This document shows, piece after piece, positions 36,200 to 45,364 of a stretch of DNA of 64,000 nt. The notes beneath the pieces are model-generated. The model made no database searches, was not told the origin of the DNA, and worked only from the letters and a program-made list of their open reading frames with translations. The DNA lies in assembly GCA_965224495.1 (NCBI GenBank), contig CBDCZI010000011.1, forward strand, positions 124,001-188,000, written 5' to 3'. This DNA comes from CBDCZI01 sp965224495. GTDB taxonomy: Bacteria > Bacteroidota > Bacteroidia > Cytophagales > JAAEPT01. Each line of letters begins with the position of its first letter. The first letter of the stretch is position 1. The position numbers were made by a program, and so were the translations under genes.

Positions 36200-37003
36200 C
36201 TAAATTTCATCGTCTGCAGGAACTTCTCTCGAATAAATATCGAATTCCACAGGGTCGGGATAAATAAACTCATACCCTAAATCATCAATTAATTTGGCTG
36301 ACGAAATAGTTTTCATCATTGGCTTCTCTTTTTCAACAAACTGCAATTCATCAAAACCCAATACCACAGCCCAACGTCCATAAACCTCTTCTTTGTTTGA
36401 GTGTTCGGGAGCACAAACGTTGTAAACCTCATCCCATTTCTCTTGCTCAATAATTTCTGTAATTACCTCAATAACATCTTCTCGATGCACCAGATTAACA
36501 GGTTCTCGGTGATCAATAGCGATTTTCTTAGCTACCAAAGAACTTACAATTGTTCGGTCGTGATCAACCAAACCAGCCAAACGAAGCACTGTACAAGGGT
36601 TATCAGTAAAAACTTGTTCAAATTGATAAAATGGAGAATTAGTATTCGCTTGTTCTTCGCTCAAATCTGTACCTTCGCCATAAATAGCTGTTGTATTACA
36701 ATAAATCACGTGAGTATCTTCGTTCAAGTACTCATTAACCAGTTCCAATTGCTTCAAATGTTGTGTAGAACTTTGCAAACGCAAGGATGGAGGTACCGCA
36801 ATAATTAACACTTCACAATCAAAAAACTCTTCATCAAAATCATCATTATTCAAATCAATAGGGTAATATTCGACCCCAGAGTTTTCGAGTAAACGCTGTG
36901 TTTTTTTCGAGCGATAACTTCCTTTTACCTCATAATCATTTTGTAACCTTTCAGCCAAGGGTAACCCTAACCATCCGCAACCTAAAATACTAATCCTCAT
37001 CAA
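36200..37003 (-). CDS. NAD(P)-dependent epimerase/dehydratase-like SDR protein (YeeZ type)
   Basis: A 267-aa extended short-chain dehydrogenase/reductase. Seen: N-terminal Rossmann glycine motif ISILGCGWLGLPLAERL, VLIIAVPPS near residue 87, and NTTAIYGEGTDLSEEQANT near 123, where the Tyr replaces the usual YxxxK context; the catalytic YxxxK is not evident, so catalysis is uncertain. YeeZ-type proteins are of unknown substrate. Two adjacent ATGs give MM; either may be used. Gap of 10 bases from the OmpA-like gene upstream. Confidence 0.82.
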   Translation of the reverse strand: MMRISILGCGWLGLPLAERLQNDYEVKGSYRSKKTQRLLENSGVEYYPIDLNNDDFDEEFFDCEVLIIAVPPSLRLQSSTQHLKQLELVNEYLNEDTHVIYCNTTAIYGEGTDLSEEQANTNSPFYQFEQVFTDNPCTVLRLAGLVDHDRTIVSSLVAKKIAIDHREPVNLVHREDVIEVITEIIEQEKWDEVYNVCAPEHSNKEEVYGRWAVVLGFDELQFVEKEKPMMKTISSAKLIDDLGYEFIYPDPVEFDIYSREVPADDEI

Positions 37004-37013
37004 TTCTCTATTT

Positions 37014-37688
37014 TTATTCCGATATTACTCGGATTTCTGTTCTTCTATTCGCAGCCTTTCCTTTCTCTGTTGCATTATCTGCTACTGGCTGTTTTTCTCC
37101 ATAACCTTTAGCGGTCATTCGCATTTCGTCTATTCCTTTGCTAATCAAAAACTTTTTTACTGAAGAAGCTCTTCGTTGCGACAACAATTGATTAAAATCA
37201 TCTGCTCCATCACTGTCTGTATGTGCAGCAATCTCAATTTGCATAGATGAATTTTTCATTAAAGTATCGACCAGTTGTCCCATAATAGGGTAATCTTCTT
37301 TTCTAATAGCACTTTGGTTACTATCAAAATGAATATTCAACTCATAAGTTTTAATAAAATGAGTGGTATGCTGAATCGTTAGCCCATAATTAATTTCGTT
37401 GTACAGTTTAGTGCTATCCAAGGTGATTTCCCCAAAATCAAACACCGTATCATACTGACGGATTTTTATAGCAAACGTACTTCCTTGAGGGATTTTAAAG
37501 GTAACCTTGCCTTCATCATTTACTGTTTCTTGCGTCATTTTATCAGCAACAGTCAACTCTACCTTCGCCCCCACTTCTGGGATTGTATCTGGGTTGACCA
37601 CCGTGATATTCAAATTCAATCCATCTGTAGATTGCGCAAATACCGCTACATTAATAAGCGTAAAAATTAATACTACTATCTTTTTCAT
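37014..37688 (-). CDS. OmpA-family envelope protein
   Basis: A 224-aa protein starting with signal peptide MKKIVVLIFTLINVAVFAQ. This ATG at 37688 was chosen because the longer frame upstream overlaps the divergent gene's promoter. Residues about 25-105 form a beta-sandwich of CarboxypepD_reg type. The C-terminal domain (about 115-224) is an OmpA peptidoglycan-binding domain: IHFDSNQSAIRKEDYP, IEIAAHTDSDGADDFN, LSQRRASSVKKFLISKGI and GYGEKQPVADN, with the Asp and Arg that bind diaminopimelate. No N-terminal barrel. It anchors the envelope to peptidoglycan. Confidence 0.9.
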   Translation of the reverse strand: MKKIVVLIFTLINVAVFAQSTDGLNLNITVVNPDTIPEVGAKVELTVADKMTQETVNDEGKVTFKIPQGSTFAIKIRQYDTVFDFGEITLDSTKLYNEINYGLTIQHTTHFIKTYELNIHFDSNQSAIRKEDYPIMGQLVDTLMKNSSMQIEIAAHTDSDGADDFNQLLSQRRASSVKKFLISKGIDEMRMTAKGYGEKQPVADNATEKGKAANRRTEIRVISE

Positions 37689-37721
37689 AAAATTATTTTT
37701 TTCTAAAATATAATTACGTAA

Positions 37722-37729
37722 TAAGTTTG
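37722..37729 (+). promoter_or_regulatory. -7 box candidate for the YfcE-type gene
   Basis: TAAGTTTG matches TAnnTTTG in the 88-bp divergent gap, 47 bases upstream of the ATG at 37777. Confidence 0.35.
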
Positions 37730-37776
37730 TTGTTAAGCAAACAATCAGCCAATTTGCAATTATAAATACGAAGATA

Positions 37777-38277
37777 ATGAAAATTGGATTAATTTCGGAC
37801 ACACACAGCTATATAGACGATAAAATTTTATTTCATTTCAAAGATTGTGAAGAAATTTGGCACGTTGGCGATATTGGTTCTCTTGATGTCATTGATCAAC
37901 TAGAAACCATTTGCCCAGTAAGAGCTGTATATGGTAACATTGACGGACAAGACGTACGTATTCGCTACCCCGAACATCAAAAATTCACAATGAACGGTGT
38001 TCGCGTTTGGCTGACACACATCGGAGGATATCCTGGTAGGTACAATCCTCAAATCCGTGAAGAGGTTTATCGCCTCAAACCCGACCTATTTATCTGTGGT
38101 CACTCACACATTTTAAAAGTGATGCGTGACAAAAAAACACCCAACTTGCTACACATGAACCCAGGAGCAGCAGGTATTTACGGCGCACACAATATCCGTA
38201 CAGTACTTCGTTTTGAATTAGCACACGGAAAAATCATTGATTTACAAGCTATCGAATTAGGTAAACGAGTAAAATAA
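37777..38277 (+). CDS. YfcE/MJ0936-family metallophosphoesterase
   Basis: A 166-aa cytoplasmic calcineurin-like phosphodiesterase. Seen: metal ligands in ISDTHSYI (residues 7-10), VGDIGSLD near 32, YGNIDGQD near 51, WLTHIGGYPG near 88, and CGHSHILK near 110. The substrate of this small family is not settled (phosphodiesters such as bis-pNPP in vitro). It is a single gene divergent from the OmpA-like unit. Confidence 0.92.
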   Translation: MKIGLISDTHSYIDDKILFHFKDCEEIWHVGDIGSLDVIDQLETICPVRAVYGNIDGQDVRIRYPEHQKFTMNGVRVWLTHIGGYPGRYNPQIREEVYRLKPDLFICGHSHILKVMRDKKTPNLLHMNPGAAGIYGAHNIRTVLRFELAHGKIIDLQAIELGKRVK

Positions 38278-38429
38278 GTTGGCGTGGTTTTGTTAAATGC
38301 AAAGGTACAGAATAGCCATAAATTGAAACCACAAAAACTTCTCGGTAAAAGACAAACAGATACAGTACAATTAATTTGAGTACAAAAGAAAGCCTATTTT
38401 TTTCAATAAAAAGCACTTTTATATAATTA

Positions 38430-38705
38430 GTTGGAGCTTCCCCTTTCCGACGAACTGACTTTTCAGTTTTTTATAGAGCAGAACACCGATAGAAACAAAG
38501 TTAACTGACAAAATCAAGAGCGGGTCGGGTGTTATCGTTCTCAATCTTTTACTGTGAAGGGCGGTATTATTTAGTCACTTCTTCAATAAGTTTACAGCTC
38601 CATTTTTCAGAAAGCACACAGGAGTAAAAGGATTTCCACTTCACCCCCTAAGCCGGAGTTAGACGATAGACAATAGCTGACATTCAATACGTCTGTATAT
38701 AACGA
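38430..38705 (-). repeat. Dispersed structured intergenic element, copy 2 (type A)
   Basis: Minus-strand copy in the 798-bp gap between the YfcE-type gene and an alpha/beta hydrolase. In its own sense: CGTTATATACAGACGTATTG at the 5' end, GGCTTAGGGGGTG, arm AATCCTTTTACT (plus 38624-38634), loop, arm AGTAAAAGATT (plus 38543-38553), CACCCGACCCGCTCTTG and AAGGGGAAGCTCCAAC at the 3' end. Bases 38706-39075 hold the GGAGGGG hairpin listed separately and otherwise nothing I can identify. Confidence 0.75.
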
Positions 38706-38733
38706 CAAAAAACGAAAAAGAGACACGTAACAC

Positions 38734-38772
38734 TTCCCCTCCTTTCCAAGGAGGGGATTAAGGGGTGGTTTT
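38734..38772. repeat. CCCCTCCTTT / AAGGAGGGG hairpin with AAGGGGTGG tail
   Basis: CCCCTCCTTTCC followed by AAGGAGGGG is a near-perfect inverted repeat, then ATTAAGGGGTGG. This type of repeat is common between Bacteroidota genes; its translation (KPPLNPLLGKEG) produces a false frame here. A shorter, similar hairpin (ATCCCCCTTTAGGGGAAT) lies at 61202-61220. Confidence 0.5.
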
Positions 38773-39075
38773 AGCCAAAAACACAAGAAATAAACTGACT
38801 CCTGACCAATATTATATTGCCACCACAATACGCTTCAAATAAGAAGATGATTTAATAAATAGGTTAACCACAGTAGTAAAGTTTTCCACAAGTAACCACA
38901 CCTTATGGTTTTGCGTTAGTTATTAACAATTACACACCTATAATGACTAAAATCATCACTAATCGCTTTTTTTTGATTAACTTGCATTGTTATAAGTGAG
39001 GTAAAAGAGGTTTAGAGTCTATTTTTCAAGGCTTTAAACAACTAAACTAACGACCAAAAAGATTAAATATACAGA

Positions 39076-39960
39076 ATGAAATTACTCGAAAAAGGATTAT
39101 TAAAGTTGCTAAACCCCTACAAAAAGGGTTACAAGTTTGAAACCATTGAGTGTAGCGGTGTAACCGTTAAATACAATCAGATAGGTAACAAAGACGGTAA
39201 ACCATTGGTTTGTGTACCAGGTTTATTAGGATTGGCTCCTTATTTTTACATTTTACTTCGTCCCGAATTATTAAAAGAATACAATGTTTATATTCTTGAA
39301 AACTACTACGGAGAAGCTAAAATAAGTGGTGCAAATACAGATGACGCTTACATTGACCATTTATATTTAATATTTAAGGAATTTGTTGAGAAAAAAGGAT
39401 TAAAAAACGTTTCCTTAATAGCAAACTCTTTGGGTACTATTTTTATCAAAAAATATGCTACTGATTTTGTTGACAACGTGGAGAAAATTATTTGTTTAGG
39501 AGATTCTGGGTTAAGTGATCATTACGAACTCGACGGAATGACACTTAATAAAGGTGACGCTAAGACAAAAACAAAAGCTTCAGTAAAAACAGATTTTTTC
39601 CTTCAACTTAAAATGATCAGAATGATTGTGAAGAGATGGTGGAAAATACCTTTTGGTACTGTTTTGTGGTATAGAAACAAATTAAACTCTAACCCTATTT
39701 ATTTAAGAAGAATGTTTATCATCGCTGCGGCGACCAAAAAATACGATTTCCAACATTCTCTTAAAAACTTAAAGTGTGACGTAGTTATTATTCACGGTAT
39801 TTATGACAAAATTGTAAATATCAAGATTAAAGGAATTTACGAAAAAGAAGTAGATAAACTACGTTTTTACGAACTACCAGTCGGGCACGAAGTATTAAAC
39901 GAAGACCCAACACGTGTAAGCGAAATTATATTTAAAGAATTAGGTATAGTTAAAGCTTAA
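39076..39960 (+). CDS. Alpha/beta hydrolase, atypical nucleophile elbow
   Basis: A 294-aa alpha/beta-hydrolase-fold protein. Seen: LVCVPGLLGLAPYFYIL near residue 44 (oxyanion-hole region), ISLIANSLGTIFIKKYA-type elbow (LIANSLGT near 119-126), where the usual first Gly of GxSxG is Ala, VIIHGIYDKIVNIKIKG near 238 with the acid, and VGHEVLNED near 272 with the His. All triad members seem present. The function is unknown. It is a single gene flanked by repeat elements on both sides, with its own terminator. Confidence 0.8.
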   Translation: MKLLEKGLLKLLNPYKKGYKFETIECSGVTVKYNQIGNKDGKPLVCVPGLLGLAPYFYILLRPELLKEYNVYILENYYGEAKISGANTDDAYIDHLYLIFKEFVEKKGLKNVSLIANSLGTIFIKKYATDFVDNVEKIICLGDSGLSDHYELDGMTLNKGDAKTKTKASVKTDFFLQLKMIRMIVKRWWKIPFGTVLWYRNKLNSNPIYLRRMFIIAAATKKYDFQHSLKNLKCDVVIIHGIYDKIVNIKIKGIYEKEVDKLRFYELPVGHEVLNEDPTRVSEIIFKELGIVKA

Positions 39961-39986
39961 AAAAAACCTGCTATCTAATCATATAC

Positions 39987-40022
39987 AAAAAGCCACTTCT
40001 TTAATTAATAAGTGGCTTTTTT
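39987..40022 (+). terminator. Intrinsic terminator of the alpha/beta hydrolase gene
   Basis: Stem AAAAGCCACTT / AAGTGGCTTTT with an 11-nt loop and T run, starting 27 bases after the stop. Confidence 0.85.
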
Positions 40023-40237
40023 AGTGCCTGTTAATTAGGTTCTACTTATCATTTAGTGTAGTTTTTATATATACTGATTTGGACCGTCTCCTCGCCCTTA
40101 TCCTGATTAGTAAGTATACCCAGTATTAATAGAGATTTTATTCTTTACGGTAACAACAACCCCTCACAACGTATTCATGCTAAACTACATAAGGAACAAG
40201 AAGTCAATTGCCGTCTATGGGAGATCGTCTAACAAAC

Positions 40238-40461
40238 GGCTTAGGGGTTGCAGTGGAAATCCTTTCGTTTCTGTATTGTTCCTTAATTAAGGCAATATTT
40301 GTGATGCTATGATTCTACCAAACAATACTACACTTCGCAACGAAAGATTGAGAACGATAAAACCCGACCCGCTGTAAGTTTGTATTGACTCATTTTATAG
40401 CTATTGATGTTTTGACTAACTAACACTAAAAAGTCATTTCATAACAAAGGGGAAGCTCCAA
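40238..40461 (+). repeat. Dispersed structured intergenic element, copy 3 (type A)
   Basis: Plus-strand copy in the 547-bp gap before smc. GGCTTAGGGGTTGCAGTGG, arm AATCCTTTCGTT (40258-40269), loop of about 70 nt, arm AACGAAAGATT (40339-40349), GAGAACGATAA, ACCCGACCCGCT, ending AAAGGGGAAGCTCCAA. Bases 40024-40237 show no gene. Confidence 0.75.
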
Positions 40462-40517
40462 ATATAAAAAAATAACTGTGTGGCTCGCACTAAATCAGTT
40501 TGTTGATGGCTTTTAGA

Positions 40518-40549
40518 TTTGCTACTCTGTGGTCAATAAACTATCTTCG
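40518..40549 (+). promoter_or_regulatory. Promoter of smc
   Basis: TTTG at 40518-40521, a 20-nt spacer and TATCTTCG at 40542-40549 (one mismatch to TAnnTTTG), 20 bases before the ATG. Confidence 0.5.
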
Positions 40550-40569
40550 TGGGAGTTAATCGGTAAAAA

Positions 40570-43500
40570 ATGCAGTTAGTCAAGTTAGAAATCAAAGGTT
40601 TTAAAAGTTTTGGAGACAAAGTTACCATCAATTTTGATAAAGGTATCACGGGAATTGTGGGACCAAATGGCTGTGGGAAATCTAATATTGTCGATGCGAT
40701 ACGTTGGGTTTTAGGCGAACAGAAGGCTAAATCTTTGCGTTCGGATAAAATGGGTAACGTGATTTTTAACGGTACAAAAAAGAGAAAAGCTTTACAAATG
40801 GCTGAGGTTTCTTTACTGTTTGATAACACAAAAAACCTTCTTCCAACCGAGTATACGCAGGTACAAATCACGCGTCGTTACTACAGAAGTGGCGAAAGTG
40901 AGTATTTATTAAACGGTGTGACGTGCCGTTTGAAGGATATTTCTAATTTGTTTTTGGACACAGGAATTGGTTCGGATAGTTATGCAATCATCGAATTGAA
41001 GATGATAGACGATATTTTGAACGATAAAGACAACTCACGTAGGCATTTGTTTGAAGAAGCGGCGGGAATTTCAAAATTCAAAGTGCGAAAAAAACAAACG
41101 TTGAAAAAATTAGAAGACACGGACAAAGATTTGGAACGTGTTGAAGATGTGCTTTATGAAATTGAAAAAAACCTAAAATCGTTAGAGAAACAAGCCAAAC
41201 AAGCCGAGAGATACTTGAAGTATAAAGAGGAGCATAAAAGGTATTCTATCGAGCTGGCGAAGCTTTCTATCGATAAACACCAAGAAAAATTAGCGTCTTT
41301 AGCAAAGGAACTCGATGCTCATAATGACTTAAAAACAGAGCGAAACAAGGGAACAGATGTGTTGTCTGCAGAAATAGAAAAAGAGAAAGTGGCTTTGCTA
41401 CAAAAGGAGAAGCTCTTGGCTAGTCGTCAGAAAACGTTAAACGACTTCGTAAACAATATCCGACAGTACGAAAGTGATAAGAAAATAAAACTAGAACAGT
41501 CTAAGCACCTGAAAGATAAAGAGTACAACCTAAAGGAAAACTTAACAAAAGATACGTCTGCTATTTCGGCGATTGAAACACAATTAAAGACCCTACAGGA
41601 GACTTTACATTCTACTGAAAAGGTACTTTTGGAAATAGAAACACACGTTGCTTTATTGAAAGAAGCGTACGAAACACAGAAAGAAGATACGGCGAAAATT
41701 CAGTTAGAAATCAATGCGATAAACAAAGAATACAAGGTGCAACAAGACCGAGTTTATCAGCTCAAAAAATCGATTGAAATCAATGAGATACGCTTAAAAA
41801 CGTTACAAGAAGAGGTTGAAAAAACGGTTACGAATGCGTCGCTCCATTTGAGTAATACCAAACAAATTGAGGAGCGTTTGGCTACTTTTTCCGAACAATT
41901 GGCGACAAAGAAGGCTCAATTGGTGGAGATGGAAGAAAAAGAGGCTGTAAATGAAGAAAATATAACAGTCAAACAAGAAGAGGTCTCTACGATAAAAGAC
42001 GATTTGGTACGTATCAACCGACAAATTGACGCAAAAGAGAATGAATATAACTTAACAAAATCGTTGGTTGATAACCTTGAAGGTTTTCCTGAGGCTATTA
42101 AATTTTTAAAGCAAAACACAAAGATTGGCGAGGTTACTCCTCTCCTTTCGGATATTATTACTTGTGACGAAAAATACCGTATTGCTATAGAGAATTACTT
42201 AGAGCAAGTAATGAGCTATTACGTTGTGAATGATGCGAAACAAGCCTATCAGGCGATAAATATACTGAGCGAACGCGGAAAAGGAAAAGCACATTTTTAC
42301 GTTTTAAGTGCGTTTGATGACTTCACTCCTACACCCACCGAAAAGGTAGGTGACACGACACCTGCCATTGATTTGGTTGAGTATGACGGGAAATACAAAA
42401 AACTTATACAGTACATTTTAAATGATGTTTACCTTTCTGAAAGCGACGAATTACCTGACACTACACATACAGTCATTGCTCAGTCGGGAAAATTAGCAAA
42501 GAAAACATATAGTATTTTTGGTGGTTCTGTTGGTCTATTTGAAGGGAAACGTATTGGTAGAGCTAAAAATCTTGAAAAACTACAAGAAAAAATCACTGTT
42601 TTATCGACAGAAAGAGAGCAAATAAAAACGAACCTCGACCGTACACAAAACGAGTTATTTAAACTCAAAAACGGGAATTTTAAAGCTAAAATAGAGAAAC
42701 AACGTAAGGATATTAATAAGACAAACCAAGAACACTTGATTGTTCATTTGAAATTGGAACAGTTAGAAAGTCAGATTGCATCAAGTAAAAACAAGAAAAC
42801 AGACCTTTTGAAAAGTATTTCGCTTGTTGAAAAGGAAATAGAAAAAGATACGCCTACTTACGAGGTGGAGAAACAAAGTTTAGATAAAATTAACGAAAAG
42901 ACATTTAGTTCTAATGAAGATTCTATCACCCAGAATGATTTATTAGCCGAAAAATCGAATTTATTTAACCAAGAAAACATTGTTTTACATCAGCAACAAA
43001 ACAAAATCAACAGCATCAAACAAGAACTTAATTACAAAAAAGAAAACCAAGAGTCCACTCAAAAAAGGATTCAAGAGAATGCTAACACGCTACTTGAAAC
43101 AGAGAATGAAATTATCAAATTACTGCAAACCAACGAAAGTAGCGACGAAGAGTTACTAGAAAAATACGAGGAAAAGGAAGCGATAGAGAAAGGTGTAAAC
43201 GAGGCCGAAAAAGAGTATTATTCTAACCGAGAGTTTATCAACAAAAAAGAAGAAAACCTCAGGAAAGAACGTTCAAACAAGGACCAAGTAGATGGTTTGA
43301 TTATGGGAACACAATCAACAATAAACGAAACAAAATTGGCTCTATCTTCTATCACAGACCGTTTGTCTGTTGAGTTTAACGTAAACCTCAACCAACTAAA
43401 TATAGACGAAGACGAAGGCACTGAAGAGTTAAAAGAACTCGAATTGGAAGATAGGATACGCACAGCAAAAGAGCGCATCACCAAAATGGGACCAATTAAC

Positions 43501-44112
43501 TCGATGGCAATGGAGGCTTACGAAGACATTAAAAAGCGTTTTGATTTTATAACTACACAACGAAAAGACCTTTACGAGGCAAAAGAATCGTTACTAAGTA
43601 CCATAAAAGAAATTGATGCAGTAGCTAAAGAAAACTTTTTAAACTCATTTACCGCCATAAGAGGGCATTTCCTTAATGTTTTCCGTTCGTTATTTACCGA
43701 AGAAGACACGTGTGACTTGACTCTCTCCGACCCTGCCAACCCATTGGATTCGTATATTGACATTATCGCTAAACCTAAAGGAAAACGCCCTTTAACGATT
43801 AACCAATTGAGTGGTGGTGAAAAAACATTGACTGCCGTAGCCTTGTTATTTTCTATTTACTTAATCAAACCTGCTCCTTTCTGTATTTTTGATGAAGTCG
43901 ATGCCCCTTTAGATGATGCTAATATTGACAAATTCAATAAAATCATTCGTAAGTTCTCTACCGATTCACAATTCATTATCGTGACACACAACAAACGTAC
44001 AATGTCAACGACCGACATTATTTATGGTGTAACTATGCAGGAAACAGGTGTTTCGAGGTTAGTGCCTGTTGATTTAAGAAATTTAGAAAGCGAAGTTCCT
44101 TTGGTTGGGTAA
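40570..44112 (+). CDS. smc: Chromosome segregation protein SMC
   Basis: An ATP-driven loop-extruding condensin subunit, working with ScpA and ScpB (not in this window). It has 1180 aa, the normal length. Seen: N-terminal ATPase half with KGFKSFGDKV and Walker A GPNGCGKSN (residues 31-38), the two long coiled coils (about 170-510 and 680-1010), a hinge domain near 520-650 (NLEGFPEAIKFL, AYQAINILSERGKG, SIFGGSVGLFEG), ABC signature LSGGEKTLTAVALLFSIY near 1083 and Walker B FCIFDEVDAPLDDAN near 1108. The repeat element and a good promoter lie upstream. Confidence 0.97.
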   Translation: MQLVKLEIKGFKSFGDKVTINFDKGITGIVGPNGCGKSNIVDAIRWVLGEQKAKSLRSDKMGNVIFNGTKKRKALQMAEVSLLFDNTKNLLPTEYTQVQITRRYYRSGESEYLLNGVTCRLKDISNLFLDTGIGSDSYAIIELKMIDDILNDKDNSRRHLFEEAAGISKFKVRKKQTLKKLEDTDKDLERVEDVLYEIEKNLKSLEKQAKQAERYLKYKEEHKRYSIELAKLSIDKHQEKLASLAKELDAHNDLKTERNKGTDVLSAEIEKEKVALLQKEKLLASRQKTLNDFVNNIRQYESDKKIKLEQSKHLKDKEYNLKENLTKDTSAISAIETQLKTLQETLHSTEKVLLEIETHVALLKEAYETQKEDTAKIQLEINAINKEYKVQQDRVYQLKKSIEINEIRLKTLQEEVEKTVTNASLHLSNTKQIEERLATFSEQLATKKAQLVEMEEKEAVNEENITVKQEEVSTIKDDLVRINRQIDAKENEYNLTKSLVDNLEGFPEAIKFLKQNTKIGEVTPLLSDIITCDEKYRIAIENYLEQVMSYYVVNDAKQAYQAINILSERGKGKAHFYVLSAFDDFTPTPTEKVGDTTPAIDLVEYDGKYKKLIQYILNDVYLSESDELPDTTHTVIAQSGKLAKKTYSIFGGSVGLFEGKRIGRAKNLEKLQEKITVLSTEREQIKTNLDRTQNELFKLKNGNFKAKIEKQRKDINKTNQEHLIVHLKLEQLESQIASSKNKKTDLLKSISLVEKEIEKDTPTYEVEKQSLDKINEKTFSSNEDSITQNDLLAEKSNLFNQENIVLHQQQNKINSIKQELNYKKENQESTQKRIQENANTLLETENEIIKLLQTNESSDEELLEKYEEKEAIEKGVNEAEKEYYSNREFINKKEENLRKERSNKDQVDGLIMGTQSTINETKLALSSITDRLSVEFNVNLNQLNIDEDEGTEELKELELEDRIRTAKERITKMGPINSMAMEAYEDIKKRFDFITTQRKDLYEAKESLLSTIKEIDAVAKENFLNSFTAIRGHFLNVFRSLFTEEDTCDLTLSDPANPLDSYIDIIAKPKGKRPLTINQLSGGEKTLTAVALLFSIYLIKPAPFCIFDEVDAPLDDANIDKFNKIIRKFSTDSQFIIVTHNKRTMSTTDIIYGVTMQETGVSRLVPVDLRNLESEVPLVG

Positions 44113-44147
44113 ATAATATGGTGTAAACTTGCTATTATTTGGTATTC

Positions 44148-44651
44148 CTAATAAATAACAAAACCTACTGGATAACTATTTACCAACTCATCTACCTGTT
44201 CTTGGTAATCAAACTGTAAGTCTTCGTGTAACGTAGCTATTGCTTTAGTTACCTTCTTGAGGACATTAGCGTACAAATTCATCATTACCTTGCTTTGTGC
44301 CATAGGTAAATCTAAGGCGTTAAATTTGGTACAGAAATCAATCAATAACTCTACTTCGCTCTCTTTATTTGCCGAAAATTTAATGTGCTTATTGGTAATA
44401 CGAAGCACTTTTCTAATTGTCTTTTTTGCTAAATAAAAACTTGACGTATTGATAGTTTCAAAGCCTGTGGTTATGTCCTCCTTCACTGCTTTTACATACT
44501 CTTCTTCATCGCTCTCCTCAAACAATAAGTAGTTCAATAGCTCCTTTGTTTCCTTTTTTGATTTAGACAAACGCAAACAAACAGCTACCAAATCATCGTG
44601 TGACAATTCCTTTAACTCTCGCTTTATTACTGCAATAGACGCTATTTTCAT
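44148..44651 (-). CDS. Hypothetical protein, DUF6155-like
   Basis: A 167-aa, mostly helical cytoplasmic protein (ELKELSHDDLVAVCLRLSK, ELLNYLLFEESDEEEYVK, KKTIRKVLRITNKHIKFSA) with no signal peptide or catalytic motif. It resembles a small conserved flavobacterial family that I associate with DUF6155, though only from memory. Its start codon overlaps the stop of the VanY-type peptidase gene by 4 bases, so it is translated from the same mRNA as that gene and recD. Confidence 0.7.
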   Translation of the reverse strand: MKIASIAVIKRELKELSHDDLVAVCLRLSKSKKETKELLNYLLFEESDEEEYVKAVKEDITTGFETINTSSFYLAKKTIRKVLRITNKHIKFSANKESEVELLIDFCTKFNALDLPMAQSKVMMNLYANVLKKVTKAIATLHEDLQFDYQEQVDELVNSYPVGFVIY

Positions 44652-45355
44652 AACAAATCAGGGTTGATTGATTGTATATTTTCCTTAGCGTATTTATCTA
44701 AAAATTGCTTATCCATAAATTGATATCCTTTGATATTTTTTAAACTCCCTCGCCAATCTTGTGATAAATAGCTTTTTAACATCGGTTGAGAAAGCTTTTT
44801 GTAACTCAAATGCCACGGCTCGTACGAGAACCCTTGACGAGTCAACTCTTTGGTATAGACCAAATAAAAGCCAAAAGATTCTGCGTTCTCTCGTAACCAA
44901 GCGCCTAATTTCTCATAAACGCCCCCTTTTTCATAGTTTTCACCTAATAATTTATCACCATATACTTTTACATTGTTGTCTATAACATCCAAATCAGTAC
45001 CCCAATGATGGCGAGAAGTCCCTGGTATAGTAGAGTATTCGATGATTTTATTAATAATAGCCAAACCTTTCATTCCTCGCCCTTCATAGCGTGTCCATTT
45101 TCTATTCCAAATACGCAATTGATGGTTATAACTTCGGTAACTCGATAACGAATGTAAATCAATACCCTCTTTCCTTGCTTGTATTTGCATTTCCACAAAG
45201 GCTTTTGCTACTTCGGGACGTAGGTTAAAATCACTTCCCTCCATTACTGGACGAGAAATTCCCATCAGCTCCGTTAAGGAATAAGTGGGTGCGGGAACAA
45301 ATGCTGTCCCAAATAAAAAACCAACTGCTAACAATAGTAAAATTATCTTTCTCAT
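44648..45355 (-). CDS. M15-family D-alanyl-D-alanine carboxypeptidase (VanY type)
   Basis: A zinc peptidase of 235 aa that trims D-Ala from peptidoglycan stems. Signal peptide MRKIILLLLAVGFLFGTAFV. Seen: LSSYRSYNHQLRIWNRKW near residue 64, TSRHHWGTDLDVID near 113-122 with zinc ligands His and Asp (HxxGxDxD pattern), and GFSYEPWHLSYK near 195 with the catalytic Glu and third zinc ligand His. All active-site residues are present. It lies 9 bases downstream of recD and overlaps the next gene by 4 bases. Confidence 0.92.
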   Translation of the reverse strand: MRKIILLLLAVGFLFGTAFVPAPTYSLTELMGISRPVMEGSDFNLRPEVAKAFVEMQIQARKEGIDLHSLSSYRSYNHQLRIWNRKWTRYEGRGMKGLAIINKIIEYSTIPGTSRHHWGTDLDVIDNNVKVYGDKLLGENYEKGGVYEKLGAWLRENAESFGFYLVYTKELTRQGFSYEPWHLSYKKLSQPMLKSYLSQDWRGSLKNIKGYQFMDKQFLDKYAKENIQSINPDLL

Positions 45356-45364
45356 ATTTTTTAA

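Noticed and set aside
38607..38828. 73-codon frame on the minus strand, containing KPPLNPLLGKEG
   Set aside because: It is a translation of the CCCCTCC hairpin and of the dispersed element; such repeats generate this false peptide widely.
38881..38891. TTTTCCACA near 38.88 kb as a DnaA box and possible origin
   Set aside because: Only a single such site was seen without a cluster or an AT-rich unwinding region; not enough for an origin.
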